Assembly: GCF_030913635.1 (NCBI RefSeq)
Contig: NZ_CP133188.1
Span: forward strand, 1,860,001 to 1,924,000
From: Sedimentibacter sp. MB35-C1
GTDB lineage: Bacteria > Bacillota > Clostridia > Tissierellales > Sedimentibacteraceae
Reading direction: 5' to 3'
DNA: 64,000 nt
Positions 26,265 through 35,664 of the stretch are shown here, in pieces. Position 1 is the stretch's first letter; each line of letters starts with the position of its first letter. Under the pieces are notes generated by a model that saw only the letters and a list, made by a program, of their open reading frames with translations, was not told the origin of the DNA and searched no databases. Both the position numbers and the translations under genes were made by a program.

Positions 26265-26398
26265 GGCTGTTAAAAAAGAATGTAGCTTTTGATGAAAAAA
26301 CGAACCGTTTCGTTTCCGCCAGGTATATACGTATTTTACAGTACTTACGGATAGATTATGGTGTCTCGCAGGACGAATTATACGGGCAAACAGATTGA
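26249..26398 (+). CDS. Uncertain 49-codon ORF between ortB and oraS
   Basis: The frame starts with ATG inside the hairpin and runs to TGA. The peptide contains AFDEKTNRFVSARYIRILQ and then LRIDYGVSQDELYG, a plausible composition but matching no family I know. The DNA is richer in CG dinucleotides than its surroundings, which hints at foreign origin, for example a transposase remnant. The ribosome site (AAGG) is buried in the hairpin. It may be non-coding. Confidence 0.2.
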   Translation: MQIRLRLLKKNVAFDEKTNRFVSARYIRILQYLRIDYGVSQDELYGQTD

Positions 26399-26463
26399 TA
26401 CTTTGATATTGATCTGATTCATATGTTAATGCATATGTTCAAATTATTTGATGGAGGAAAAAT

Positions 26464-26814
26464 ATGAAAAGAGCCGACGATTATGAACAAAGAAGAGCTC
26501 ATCTTGCGAATCTTTCAGATGAGGAATTATATGAAAGATTTTGGAATTTGGCAGATAAAGTAGTTGACCCGCTGCTGGAATTAGGAAAGAAAAATACAAC
26601 CCCTTCTGTTGAAAGAAGTGTTTTGTTAAGAATGGGATTCTCAAGTCTTGAAGTTAAGCCTATTGTAGAAGGTGTTATGAACAAAGGGCTTATGGGCAAG
26701 GGTGCTGGAAACGTTGTTTGGAGATTATCTCAAAAACTGGGATGCTCAGTTCGTGAAGCAGGTTTAGAGCTTGCAAACGGAAGACATTGGGACGACGTAG
26801 AATCATTATTTTAA
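26464..26814 (+). CDS. oraS: D-ornithine 4,5-aminomutase, S subunit
   Basis: The small subunit (116 residues) of the adenosylcobalamin- and PLP-dependent enzyme that moves the terminal amino group of D-ornithine to C4, giving 2,4-diaminopentanoate. It is helical and has no cofactor motifs; ARLANLSDEELYERFWNLADK-like and KGAGNVVWRLSQKLG segments are characteristic. It lies 13 bases before oraE, with GGAGGAAAA as binding site. Subunit identity follows from the size and order of the operon. Confidence 0.95.
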   Translation: MKRADDYEQRRAHLANLSDEELYERFWNLADKVVDPLLELGKKNTTPSVERSVLLRMGFSSLEVKPIVEGVMNKGLMGKGAGNVVWRLSQKLGCSVREAGLELANGRHWDDVESLF

Positions 26815-26827
26815 GGAGGGGAAGTAG

Positions 26828-29020
26828 ATGAAGCTAGATCCTAACAAGAAGATAGATATTAAAGAATTATTGAAAGACTTAGATAAATATGAGCCTAGAA
26901 GACGCGGATGGCATTGGAGAGATAAAAGAAATGAAAAAAGGACAGTAGGAGATTTCGAATATCACGAAACATCCGAAGGCCTGAAGAATTCTGTTCCGCT
27001 GCCTGGCAGCAGAGGTTTCGGATATATAGACCCTCAGCCTGATTGCGTTATAACTACGGAAATTGCTTCAGGAAGATTTGAAGATGATATAAGAAGAATG
27101 CGTATGGCTGCATGGCACGGTGCTGATCATCTAATGGTTATCAGAACAGCAGGACAGTCACATATAGATTCACTGCTGGAAGGAACAAACCAGGGTATAG
27201 GCGGTATCATGGTAACTAGAAAGCAGGTAAGAGCAAGCAGAAAAGCATGCGATTTGATTGAAGATGAAGTAGGGCGCCCTATTAATTTCCATTCATATAT
27301 TTCAGGAGTCGCAGGTCCTGATATTGCGGTTATGTTTGCTGAAGAAGGAGTTAACGGTGCACACCAGGACCCTCAGTACAATGTTCTGTACAGAAATGTA
27401 AACATGGTAAGAAGCTTTGTTGACGCATGTGAGGCAAAGAAAATAATGGCTTGGTCTGATATGCTTCAAATAGATGGAGCGCACAATGCAAATGCAACTG
27501 CTATGAAAGCATGGAAAGTAATGCCTGAATTAATGGTTCAGCATGCTATTAACTCAATATTCTCAAGAAAAGTAGGTATTAAGCCTGAAAATATAGCATT
27601 GTCTACAGTACCGCCGACTGCTCCTCCGGCACCGTGTATGAGACTGGATCTTCCGTATGCTGTGGCACTGCGTGATTTCTTCAGAGAATACAAGATGAGA
27701 GCTCAGCAAAATACGAAATATATGGAATCAGATACTCGTGAGGCGGCTGTTACTCACACGATGAACATGATGATATCAAGATTAACAAGTGCAGATATCC
27801 AGTCGACAATAACTCCTGACGAAGGAAGAAACGTTCCTTGGCATTATAACAATATTGCAGGTGTTATGACTGCAAAACAGTCTCTTACAGGTATGGACGG
27901 CTTAAGAGAAATGGTTAAGTTGGACAGAGAAGGACCGTTGGGAGATAAGGTTCGTGAACTTAAGGAGAGAGCAGTATTGTTCATGGAAGAAATCCTTGAG
28001 GTAGGCGGATTCTTTAAAGCAGTTGAACAAGGATTCTTTGTTGACAGCGGTGAGTATCCTGAAAGAAACGGAGACGGTATTGCCAGAGAAATTGAAGGCG
28101 GAATAGGATACGGCTTTGTTTATGAAAGAGATGAGGATTATTTTGCTCCAGTATCTGTTCACTATGGGTACAATAACATTCCTAAGCAATTTAAGAGCGC
28201 AAGTGAAGCAATAGGCGGAGACACATTTGAAGACCGCTCTAAAATTCAATATATAGATGAGCTGGATGAAAATGACAATGTTAATGTAAGACTTAAAGAA
28301 GTTGAAAAATACTATGATACAAATCTTGTTAAACCTGAAGTTGAATGGAGAGCTGATGGAACTGTGCTTCTTTCTATATTCCTGCCTTTGGATGAAAGGA
28401 CGGCTGAGTTTGCTGCAATGAAGTGTGGAGAAAAAATGGGACTTGAAGATGTAACTGTTGTACACAAGCAATGCATGCATCCTTCAGAAGGAACATATTG
28501 CGAAGTTAAAGGAAGAGTAAACTTCGATATAGATATAAATGAACTTGTAATTCCGGAAAAACCTGAAGTGCTTTCAGAGCAGGAAATAAGAGATGACATT
28601 CAGGAAAAACCGATGTTTATAGTTGCTGCAACAGTCGGAGAAGATGAGCATTCCGTAGGTTTGAAGGAAACTCTCGATATCAAGCACGGTGGAATTGAGA
28701 AATTTGGAATCAAGTATGAATATCTTGGAACATCATGCCCGGTTGAGAAACTTGTGGATGCCGCAATAGAAACTAATGCTGATGCAATATTGTTAAGTAC
28801 AATAATAACTCATGACGATGTTCACATTAAGAACATGAAGAAGATTCATGACTTGTGCATAGAAAAAGGTATCAGAGAAAAAGTTATGATAATTTGCGGA
28901 GGAACTCAGGTAACAAATGAAATAGCTTTGGAAGCCGGACTTGATGCAGGATTTGGAAGAGGAACACACGGTATAGATGTTGCAAGTTTCTTAGTAAAAA
29001 GAAGAAGGGAAATGAATTAA
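26828..29020 (+). CDS. oraE: D-ornithine 4,5-aminomutase, E subunit
   Basis: The large catalytic subunit (730 residues). The N-terminal part forms the TIM barrel that holds PLP and substrate. The C-terminal Rossmann domain binds cobalamin base-off through D606-E-H608-S-V-G611, the DxHxxG motif. K629 in FGIKYEYLG falls at the number recalled for the PLP-linking Lys of the Clostridium sticklandii enzyme. All key residues are present, so the enzyme should be active. GGAGGGGAAG precedes the ATG. It requires B12, for which synthesis genes lie at 42-46 kb. Confidence 0.97.
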   Translation: MKLDPNKKIDIKELLKDLDKYEPRRRGWHWRDKRNEKRTVGDFEYHETSEGLKNSVPLPGSRGFGYIDPQPDCVITTEIASGRFEDDIRRMRMAAWHGADHLMVIRTAGQSHIDSLLEGTNQGIGGIMVTRKQVRASRKACDLIEDEVGRPINFHSYISGVAGPDIAVMFAEEGVNGAHQDPQYNVLYRNVNMVRSFVDACEAKKIMAWSDMLQIDGAHNANATAMKAWKVMPELMVQHAINSIFSRKVGIKPENIALSTVPPTAPPAPCMRLDLPYAVALRDFFREYKMRAQQNTKYMESDTREAAVTHTMNMMISRLTSADIQSTITPDEGRNVPWHYNNIAGVMTAKQSLTGMDGLREMVKLDREGPLGDKVRELKERAVLFMEEILEVGGFFKAVEQGFFVDSGEYPERNGDGIAREIEGGIGYGFVYERDEDYFAPVSVHYGYNNIPKQFKSASEAIGGDTFEDRSKIQYIDELDENDNVNVRLKEVEKYYDTNLVKPEVEWRADGTVLLSIFLPLDERTAEFAAMKCGEKMGLEDVTVVHKQCMHPSEGTYCEVKGRVNFDIDINELVIPEKPEVLSEQEIRDDIQEKPMFIVAATVGEDEHSVGLKETLDIKHGGIEKFGIKYEYLGTSCPVEKLVDAAIETNADAILLSTIITHDDVHIKNMKKIHDLCIEKGIREKVMIICGGTQVTNEIALEAGLDAGFGRGTHGIDVASFLVKRRREMN

Positions 29021-29021
29021 A

Positions 29022-30377
29022 TTGAAAGTTGATGTATTGGTAGCTGAAATAGGCAGCACCACTACAGTAGTCAACGCATTCAATGGAATAGGCATTGACC
29101 CTGTCTTTATAGGACAGGGTCAGGCACCTACATCCGTCCTGGAGGGAGATGTAACGGTCGGGCTTAAAGGAGCTATTGATTCCTTAACCAGAAATCTGCA
29201 AGCGGATGAAATAACATGGGATGATATGTTGGCTACAAGCAGTGCTGCAGGCGGATTAAAAATGACAGTACACGGCCTGGTATATGACATGACTGTCAGA
29301 GCGGCAAAGGAAGCCGCGCTTGGAGCCGGAGGAATTATAAAAATGATTACCTCAGGTAGAATGAGAAGGACGGATCTTAAAAAAATACAGGAAATTATGC
29401 CTAATATTATTCTTGTCGCCGGGGGAGTGGATTACGGTGAAAGAGAAACGGCGCTTCATAATCTGGAGAAGATTCTTTCGATGAATTTAAACATTCCTAT
29501 AATATATGCAGGAAATGTTGAGAATCAGGATGAAGTTAGACTTATGTGCGAGGAAGCCGGAAATCAGGTTTATATTGTTGAAAATGTATATCCTAAAATA
29601 GATACGCTTGTAGTTGAACCTACAAGAAAAATAATTCAAGATGCTTTTGAAGAGCATATTATTCATGCTCCGGGAATGTCGAAAGTTAGAGATCTTGTTA
29701 AAGGTCCTATAATTCCTACACCGGGAGCTGTAATGGAAGCAGCCAAAGTATTGAAGGATAACTTGGGAGATTTGGTTGTGTTTGATGTGGGTGGAGCAAC
29801 GACGGATGTCCATTCTGTAACTGCAGGGAGTGAAGAGGTCAATTCGATTTTAATCAGTCCCGAACCGGAAGCAAAGCGTACAGTGGAGGGAGATTTAGGT
29901 GTATTTGTCAATGTTAGCCACGTTGTCGAAAAAATAGGAATTGACAAGCTGAGACAAGAATTTCCTAACTGTGATGAAATTTTAGAAAGATACAAGCCAA
30001 TACCAGAGACAGACAGAGAAAAGCAGTTTGTTGAAAGACTGACTCTTGAAGCTGTTTTAACTTCACTGGAAAGACATGCAGGGCATTTGAGATATTTTTA
30101 TACGGCATCTGGTAAAAAGACTGTTGCTGAGGGAAAAGATCTTACGGTAATAAAATATGTAATTGGTACCGGCGGAGCTCTAACAAGGTTACCGAATAAA
30201 AAGAAAATACTGGAGAAGGTAAAAAATCACAGCAAGGAGCAGGAACTATATCCTAAACAGACAGCAAAAATATTAATAGACGAAGATTATATACTGTCAT
30301 CTTTAGGAGTACTTGCAAAAAGTTATCCCAAGGATGCCTTGAGATTAATGAAAAAAAGCTTAAGAATAGGAGAATGA
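29022..30377 (+). CDS. Aminomutase reactivating factor, GlmL/MutL-like ATPase
   Basis: A 451-residue protein of the MutL/GlmL group, ASKHA-fold ATPases linked to B12-dependent mutases. Phosphate-binding loops are visible as AEIGSTTTVVNAF (residues 5-17) and VVFDVGGATTDVHSV. Its role is probably to exchange inactive cobalamin on OraE for fresh cofactor at the cost of ATP; that is inferred from relatives and position. It starts with TTG one base after the oraE stop, so translation is likely coupled. Confidence 0.9.
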   Translation: MKVDVLVAEIGSTTTVVNAFNGIGIDPVFIGQGQAPTSVLEGDVTVGLKGAIDSLTRNLQADEITWDDMLATSSAAGGLKMTVHGLVYDMTVRAAKEAALGAGGIIKMITSGRMRRTDLKKIQEIMPNIILVAGGVDYGERETALHNLEKILSMNLNIPIIYAGNVENQDEVRLMCEEAGNQVYIVENVYPKIDTLVVEPTRKIIQDAFEEHIIHAPGMSKVRDLVKGPIIPTPGAVMEAAKVLKDNLGDLVVFDVGGATTDVHSVTAGSEEVNSILISPEPEAKRTVEGDLGVFVNVSHVVEKIGIDKLRQEFPNCDEILERYKPIPETDREKQFVERLTLEAVLTSLERHAGHLRYFYTASGKKTVAEGKDLTVIKYVIGTGGALTRLPNKKKILEKVKNHSKEQELYPKQTAKILIDEDYILSSLGVLAKSYPKDALRLMKKSLRIGE

Positions 30378-30378
30378 T

Positions 30379-31452
30379 ATGTATCCCAGATTGGTAATAG
30401 ATTTAAAAAAATTGAAAAATAATCTGGATAAAACTATTGAATTGGTAAAAGGTTCAGGCTGTTCTCTCATGATAGTGACAAAAGTTTATTGTGCAGATAT
30501 GGAGATATACAAAATGCTGGAGGAATCAAAAATTGATTACTTCGCCGATTCAAGAATCCAAAATCTGAAAAAATATGAAGGAACAAAAAAAGGAAGAGTG
30601 CTTTTAAGACTTCCCATGATGTCCGAAGCAGAAGAAACAGTTCGTTATTCTGATATCTCTTTGAATTCAGAAATTGAAACAATCAAAAGATTAAATGAAG
30701 CAGCAGCTGAACAGAATAAAAAACATAAGATACTTCTGATGATAGATTTGGGAGATTTAAGAGAAGGAATTTTCTATAAAAATGAAGACGAAATTTACAA
30801 TGCGGTTGAGGAAATACTTAAGCTGAAAAATATTGAGCTTTACGGCGTTGGTGTTAATCTTACATGCTACGGTGCAGTAATACCTCAAAAGGAAAACTTG
30901 TCTATATTGGTTGAAACGTCAGATAAAATAGAGAAAAAGTTTGGAATAAGGCTTCAGATGATTTCAGGAGGAAACTCAAGTTCGGTTCATCTGATAGGAA
31001 AAAATGAGCTTCCGGAAGGAATTAATAATTTGAGAGTGGGAGAGGCATTCGCTCTGGGAGATGAAACCGCGTACAGCCAAATGCTGGACGGTTTCTATGA
31101 CGATGCTTTTACATTGGAAGCGGAAATAATTGAATTGAAGGAAAAGCAATCAGTCCCTATCGGAGAGATAGGTGTGGATGCATTTGGAAACAAGCCTTTT
31201 TACGAAGATCTTGGAGTAATCAAGAGAGCCATAATAGCAGTAGGAAGACAGGACGTTGATCCTGACAACCTGCATCCTATAGACTCTAAAATATCCGTAC
31301 TGGGTGCAAGCTCTGACCATTTGCTTTTAAATGTAAACGAATCTGATAGAAATTACAAGGTCGGAGATATAATTAAATTCAAACTAAGCTACTCAAGCCT
31401 TTTAAGAGCGGCTACAAGCAGCGCATATGTGGATAGAGTCTATATAAGATAG
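30379..31452 (+). CDS. orr: Ornithine racemase (PLP-dependent, alanine racemase N-terminal fold)
   Basis: Orr interconverts L- and D-ornithine and so supplies OraSE. The protein is 357 residues with a type III PLP barrel: the PLP Lys is in IVTKVYCAD near residue 35, and GGNSSSVHL binds the phosphate. The C-terminal beta domain is short, as known for this racemase. It starts one base after the reactivator stop. It is the last gene of the operon, followed by a terminator. Confidence 0.94.
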   Translation: MYPRLVIDLKKLKNNLDKTIELVKGSGCSLMIVTKVYCADMEIYKMLEESKIDYFADSRIQNLKKYEGTKKGRVLLRLPMMSEAEETVRYSDISLNSEIETIKRLNEAAAEQNKKHKILLMIDLGDLREGIFYKNEDEIYNAVEEILKLKNIELYGVGVNLTCYGAVIPQKENLSILVETSDKIEKKFGIRLQMISGGNSSSVHLIGKNELPEGINNLRVGEAFALGDETAYSQMLDGFYDDAFTLEAEIIELKEKQSVPIGEIGVDAFGNKPFYEDLGVIKRAIIAVGRQDVDPDNLHPIDSKISVLGASSDHLLLNVNESDRNYKVGDIIKFKLSYSSLLRAATSSAYVDRVYIR

Positions 31453-31471
31453 TTTCAAAGCCTTAGATATA

Positions 31472-31510
31472 AATAAACAGCTTCCATAATTTTCAGGAGG
31501 CTGTTTGTTT
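31472..31510. terminator. Bidirectional terminator of the ornithine operon
   Basis: AAACAGCTTCC pairs with GGAGGCTGTTT over most positions; T-rich on the right, A-rich on the left, between convergent genes. Confidence 0.8.
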
Positions 31511-31524
31511 ATATCTTTTTGTAT

Positions 31525-32781
31525 TTATTGTCGCACTTCTTCAATAGATTTAGCAATGCTGTGCGTTATTGGTTTCCATTCTATTTTCTTGCATAGAGCT
31601 ACTATTGAAATAGGAATATATGTGAAAATAAATATTGGAAATGTAAACATATATTTAACCTTGTTCCATGGAGTTGAATTTATGTTTTTCCATTCTGAAA
31701 CTGTTGTAATTAACCCCAATACAAATAGAACTGAATAAGAATTAATTACGGACATCATAATTGCTCCTGATGTTTCCTGAATTATTTCCGGATATATTTC
31801 AATATTAATTAAACCAACAGTAAGAAATATCAGATTTATACTTACGTTCAGCAGAGACAGAAATAATGCCGGGCATATAGTTACAAACATATCGTAGCAG
31901 TAAAAGCTTCTTTTAGTAAAAATGTTCTTAAGCAGTTCAAGACCATACCGTGCAAAAACCTGGTAAAAACCTTTTGCCCATCTAAGTCTCTGATTCCATG
32001 ACTGTTCAAACAAATAAGGCTGTTCATCGTACAGCACTGCATTTCCGCAATAGCCTATCTGTTCACCATGAATGGCGCTGTCGATAGAAAATTCTATGTC
32101 TTCGGTTAGCAAGTGGTGCTTCCAACCATTATTCTTTCTTATAATTTCATCTGATACCATAAATCCTGTTCCCGAAATTGCACATCCTGTATTCAGTATC
32201 ATTCTCGAATTATTTAAGTACTTTGCTTCTCTCAAAAACCATAACGAATATCCTGCTGAAAGCCAGTTGGTGTCATAATTTTTGGAGTTTCTGTAGCTTG
32301 TTACTATTTTATATCCGTTATCAAATACCTTGTTCATTTCAGAAATATATTTTTCATCAAGCAGATTGTCTGCATCAAAAATAAAATATGCGTCATATTT
32401 TTCATCGCTGTTCAATATCCTTTTAAATGCATAATCTAAGGCATATCCCTTTCCAACAAGTTGTCTGTTAAACCTTTCAAACACAGTTGCACCTGAATTT
32501 TTGGCAACTTCTGCAGTATTATCGGTGCAGTTATCTGCAACGACGTAAACATCTACAAGCGAGGACGGATAATCCTGCTTTTTAAGGCTTTTTAATAATT
32601 GACCTATAACAGCACTTTCATTCCTAGCTGCAATAATAACAGCATATCTGTTATTATTTTCAGCATACATTATTTTACTTTTTCTGAATAGACCTACAAA
32701 TACATAAAATAATTGATAAAAATAAAATCCTGTTAATATTATAAATATAGTTAAGTTAAATATGCTTATAAACGATAACAA
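31525..32781 (-). CDS. Family 2 glycosyltransferase, membrane-bound
   Basis: A processive-type GT2 enzyme of 418 residues with an N-terminal membrane helix and three or four C-terminal ones. Catalytic motifs are in order: VADNCTDNTAEVA, FDADNLLDEKY (the D-x-D), LTEDIEFS and QRLRWAKGF (QxxRW). Relatives make polysaccharides such as poly-N-acetylglucosamine, hyaluronan or cellulose, but the sugar is unknown. The start is a TTG at 32781 with GGAGGTATTACA before it; the longer open frame to 32835 lacks a site. The gene stands alone. Confidence 0.9.
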   Translation of the reverse strand: MLSFISIFNLTIFIILTGFYFYQLFYVFVGLFRKSKIMYAENNNRYAVIIAARNESAVIGQLLKSLKKQDYPSSLVDVYVVADNCTDNTAEVAKNSGATVFERFNRQLVGKGYALDYAFKRILNSDEKYDAYFIFDADNLLDEKYISEMNKVFDNGYKIVTSYRNSKNYDTNWLSAGYSLWFLREAKYLNNSRMILNTGCAISGTGFMVSDEIIRKNNGWKHHLLTEDIEFSIDSAIHGEQIGYCGNAVLYDEQPYLFEQSWNQRLRWAKGFYQVFARYGLELLKNIFTKRSFYCYDMFVTICPALFLSLLNVSINLIFLTVGLINIEIYPEIIQETSGAIMMSVINSYSVLFVLGLITTVSEWKNINSTPWNKVKYMFTFPIFIFTYIPISIVALCKKIEWKPITHSIAKSIEEVRQ

Positions 32782-33133
32782 TGTAATACCTCCATTTTTT
32801 TTACCCTTTTCGTTTTGTAAGTATAGCATTTCCACGAATTAAATCAATTAAGGAATTCTTAAAATTCGCTTAATTTAAAGGACTGAGCTATTTAAAATAC
32901 AAATATCTGAAAGTGAAGGTATTAATTATTATTTGAAAAATATATATTTTTATGCTATTTATTAATTCCTTAATATACCATAAAATTATTTTTAAAAAAC
33001 TGCTAGATTAATTTAGCTAAAAGTTCGATGCGCTACATTTAATATAGCGCTGATACACAAAATCGATTGACTATTGTTATCGAATATCTTATACTATTTA
33101 TATATAATAATTAATTGGGAGTGATTTACAATA
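32782..33133. other. Divergent intergenic region
   Basis: A 352-bp AT-rich stretch. It contains the promoter for the CBS protein (33067-33095), the hairpin GCGCTA/TAGCGC with a 9-nt loop at 33030-33050, and the near-palindrome TTAAG-GAATT-CTTAA at about 32848. No gene is supported on either strand. Confidence 0.6.
33067..33095 (+). promoter_or_regulatory. Promoter for the CNNM/CBS protein
   Basis: TTGACT, 17 bp, TATACT, ending about 38 bp before the start codon. The GCGCTA inverted repeat ends 16 bp upstream of the -35 box. Confidence 0.6.
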
Positions 33134-34399
33134 ATGGACGATGACGGTATAAGTCGGGTCGTAATATTTATTTTTCTGATACTGGCATCTGCAATTCTTT
33201 CCGCTGCAGAAACAGCATTCATTAACTTTAACCGGACTAGAATGAAAAATTTATACAGCATGAATTCTAAGAAGGCGGCATTGGTTTTGAAATTGGATGA
33301 AAATTACGAAGAAACGATGTCGACAATTCTTATTATTAACAATATTACAAATATTACGGCAACATCTATAGCAGTATTTACTTTATCTAGTTATTTTAAC
33401 AATTATGGAATAGCTTTGGCTACAATAACCACAATTTTGTTAATTTTGATATTTGGAGAGCTGCTGCCTAAAGTATTGGCCAAAATTGCACCTGAAAAAT
33501 TTGCTATATTTTCAGCTCCTGCAATACAGGCTTTGGCATTTGTCTGCATTCCGATAAATTTTCTGTTGTTTTCATTTAAAAAAGGATTCGTCAGGATTTT
33601 TGGAACAGAAAGCCTTCCGTCTGTTACAGAGGATGAGCTTAAGACTATGATTGATGAAGTAGAAAATGAAGGTGTTATAAATAAAAGTGAAAGTGACTTA
33701 ATTAGATCTGCAATTGAGTTTAACGAAACTGTTGTGGAGGATATTTATACACCGAGAATTGATATCGCAGGTATTGAGGAAAAAGAAAACCTTGACGATA
33801 TTAAGGAAAAATTTCTGTTGAGCGGTTACTCAAGATTACCTGTATTTAGAGGAGATATTGATAATATTGTTGGAGTATTGCACGAAAAAGACTTTTATCA
33901 GGCTCTGAACAGGAAGGAAAAAGATATTAAAGGGCTTGTTTCCAAAATATTGTTTGTTACGCCCAACAAAAAAATTTCAGAGCTGTTGAAAGAACTTCAA
34001 ATTGCAAAAGCACATATGGCAATAGTAATTGATGAATATGGAGGAACAGAGGGCCTTGTTACAATGGAGGACATAATTGAAGAGCTTGTGGGAGAAATAT
34101 GGGATGAGCATGACGAGGTAATAGAATGGTTCAAAAAGATTGATGACGACAAGTTCCTTATTTCATGCAATGCAGACATTGAAGACATGTTTGATTTGTT
34201 TGGACTTGAAGCTGATGATGAGATGGATGTTACGACAGTGAATGGATTTATTACAACACTCTTCGAAGAAATTCCAGAGGTTGGGGGCAGAATTGCATAT
34301 AAAAATTTGGATATTACCGTAACAAAGGCTGAAGCAAAAAGAGTCCTGGAAATACAGGTTGAAAAAATAAAAAATGAAGCACATACCATTGTTCAATAA
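33134..34399 (+). CDS. Hemolysin-like CNNM/CBS domain transporter (CorC/TlyC family)
   Basis: A 421-residue membrane protein of the UPF0053 group. The N-terminal DUF21 domain (about 1-190) has four helices (VVIFIFLILASAILSAAETAF onward); two CBS domains follow (about 205-330, VVEDIYTPRIDIAGI and AIVIDEYGGTEGLVTMEDIIEELVGE), and a CorC_HlyC domain ends the protein (VNGFITTLFEEIPEVGG). Relatives export Mg2+ or Co2+; the ion is not certain. Single-gene unit with a terminator downstream. The name hemolysin is historical. Confidence 0.93.
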   Translation: MDDDGISRVVIFIFLILASAILSAAETAFINFNRTRMKNLYSMNSKKAALVLKLDENYEETMSTILIINNITNITATSIAVFTLSSYFNNYGIALATITTILLILIFGELLPKVLAKIAPEKFAIFSAPAIQALAFVCIPINFLLFSFKKGFVRIFGTESLPSVTEDELKTMIDEVENEGVINKSESDLIRSAIEFNETVVEDIYTPRIDIAGIEEKENLDDIKEKFLLSGYSRLPVFRGDIDNIVGVLHEKDFYQALNRKEKDIKGLVSKILFVTPNKKISELLKELQIAKAHMAIVIDEYGGTEGLVTMEDIIEELVGEIWDEHDEVIEWFKKIDDDKFLISCNADIEDMFDLFGLEADDEMDVTTVNGFITTLFEEIPEVGGRIAYKNLDITVTKAEAKRVLEIQVEKIKNEAHTIVQ

Positions 34400-34417
34400 T
34401 TAAGATATATTTATTAG

Positions 34418-34452
34418 AAACAAGCATATTATTTAGTATGTTTGTTTTTTTG
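34418..34452 (+). terminator. Rho-independent terminator
   Basis: AAACAAGCATA pairs with TATGTTTGTTT (one G-U pair) and runs into T residues. Confidence 0.82.
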
Positions 34453-34514
34453 TGCCTTAAATTGCAGGGTGATGACTTATTAACAAAGAAGCATATACAT
34501 GGAGAGGGTTGAAT

Positions 34515-35093
34515 ATGGGGAAAATATGGATTAGCTTGATAGGACTTGGCATACTGTTTTCATTTTTGAACGGGAGTCCTCAAACAGTTACAAATGTTTT
34601 ATTTTATGACTTGGAAAAATCAGTTGAGATTATATTAAGTTTACTGCCTGTTATGGCTTTTTGGACAGGGTTAATGGCAATAGTTGAAAAATCAGGAATT
34701 TTAAGCAGGGTTTCGACAGCAATTAAACCTATAGTCGGATTTTTGTTTAAAGAGGTTCAAAATAATACAAAAGCAGTTAATGCAATTATTATGACATTAG
34801 CAGCAAATATGCTTGGTATCGGTAATTCTGCTACTGCATTCGGCATAAAGGCAATGCATGAAATGCAGCTTCATAACAGAGATAAAAGCACAGCAAATAA
34901 TGCAATGTGTATGTTTTTAATAATTAACGTATCGTCCGTTCAGCTTATTCCTATAAATATAATAAAATTAAGGGCGGATTCGGGAGCGGCCTTTCCGGGA
35001 GATGTAATGGTACCTACTATTGTTGCAACAGCTTTTTCAACAGCGGTTGCAGTTGCTGCCGCAAAATATTACGAAGGGAGGGATTTCAGATGA
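34515..35093 (+). CDS. spmA: Spore maturation protein A
   Basis: A 192-residue membrane protein with the nucleoside-recognition (Gate) domain of SpmA. It holds four or five helices and the conserved ANMLGIGNSATAFGIKAM. SpmA and SpmB are needed for full spore core dehydration in Bacillus and Clostridium. The start at 34515 follows GGAGAGGG; the TTG at 34509 is too near that site. spmB overlaps its end by four bases, so both are made together. Strong hint that the organism forms endospores. Confidence 0.95.
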   Translation: MGKIWISLIGLGILFSFLNGSPQTVTNVLFYDLEKSVEIILSLLPVMAFWTGLMAIVEKSGILSRVSTAIKPIVGFLFKEVQNNTKAVNAIIMTLAANMLGIGNSATAFGIKAMHEMQLHNRDKSTANNAMCMFLIINVSSVQLIPINIIKLRADSGAAFPGDVMVPTIVATAFSTAVAVAAAKYYEGRDFR

Positions 35094-35605
35094 GCGCATC
35101 AGATATACTGCTTTCGTCGGTAATTGGAGGAATATTAATTTACGGAATGATAAAAAATGTGGATATTTACGGCGTTTTTGTTGAAGGGGCACTGGAAGGT
35201 GCAAAATCTGCAGTGAAAATTTTTCCATATATACTGGCTGTTGTTTTTGCAATCAATTTATTTATACATTCCGGAGCAGAAGCTTTTATTGTGGGAATTC
35301 TTTCTCCCTTAACTTCTATGATTGGGTTTCCCCCGGAAATCTTATCGCTGTCAATAGTAAAACCCCTTTCCGGAGGCGGATCACTGGGTGTATTTAAAAC
35401 AATACTCGATATTTACGGTCCGGACTCATACATAGGAAGAACCGCATCGGTGTTAATGGGATCATCAGAGACGATTTTTTATACTGTTGCAGTATATTTT
35501 GGAGCTGTAGGAATTAAAAACGTAAGGTATACAATAAAAGTTGGCTTAATAGCTCATTGTGCATCAATTTTTGCTGCGCTGGCAGTATGCAAATTAATGT
35601 TTTAA
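35090..35605 (+). CDS. spmB: Spore maturation protein B
   Basis: A 171-residue Gate-domain membrane protein, partner of SpmA. Typical segments are GALEGAKSAVKIFPYILAV, IVKPLSGGGSLGVF and MGSSETIFYTVAVYFGAVG, the last shared by all SpmB proteins. Start ATG lies in the spmA stop region (ATGA overlap), with GGGAGGG upstream. Acts in the forespore, in heat resistance. Confidence 0.95.
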   Translation: MSASDILLSSVIGGILIYGMIKNVDIYGVFVEGALEGAKSAVKIFPYILAVVFAINLFIHSGAEAFIVGILSPLTSMIGFPPEILSLSIVKPLSGGGSLGVFKTILDIYGPDSYIGRTASVLMGSSETIFYTVAVYFGAVGIKNVRYTIKVGLIAHCASIFAALAVCKLMF

Positions 35606-35664
35606 AATAGTAAGTTAAACTGTTTTTTGTGAATCAGGCTTTAGCTATGATTTATGCAAGTTAA

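Noticed and set aside
27902-28480. Long antisense frame (192 codons) inside oraE
   Set aside because: It is a shadow of oraE in another frame: no ribosome site, Phe/Ser/Ile-rich composition typical of antisense reading.
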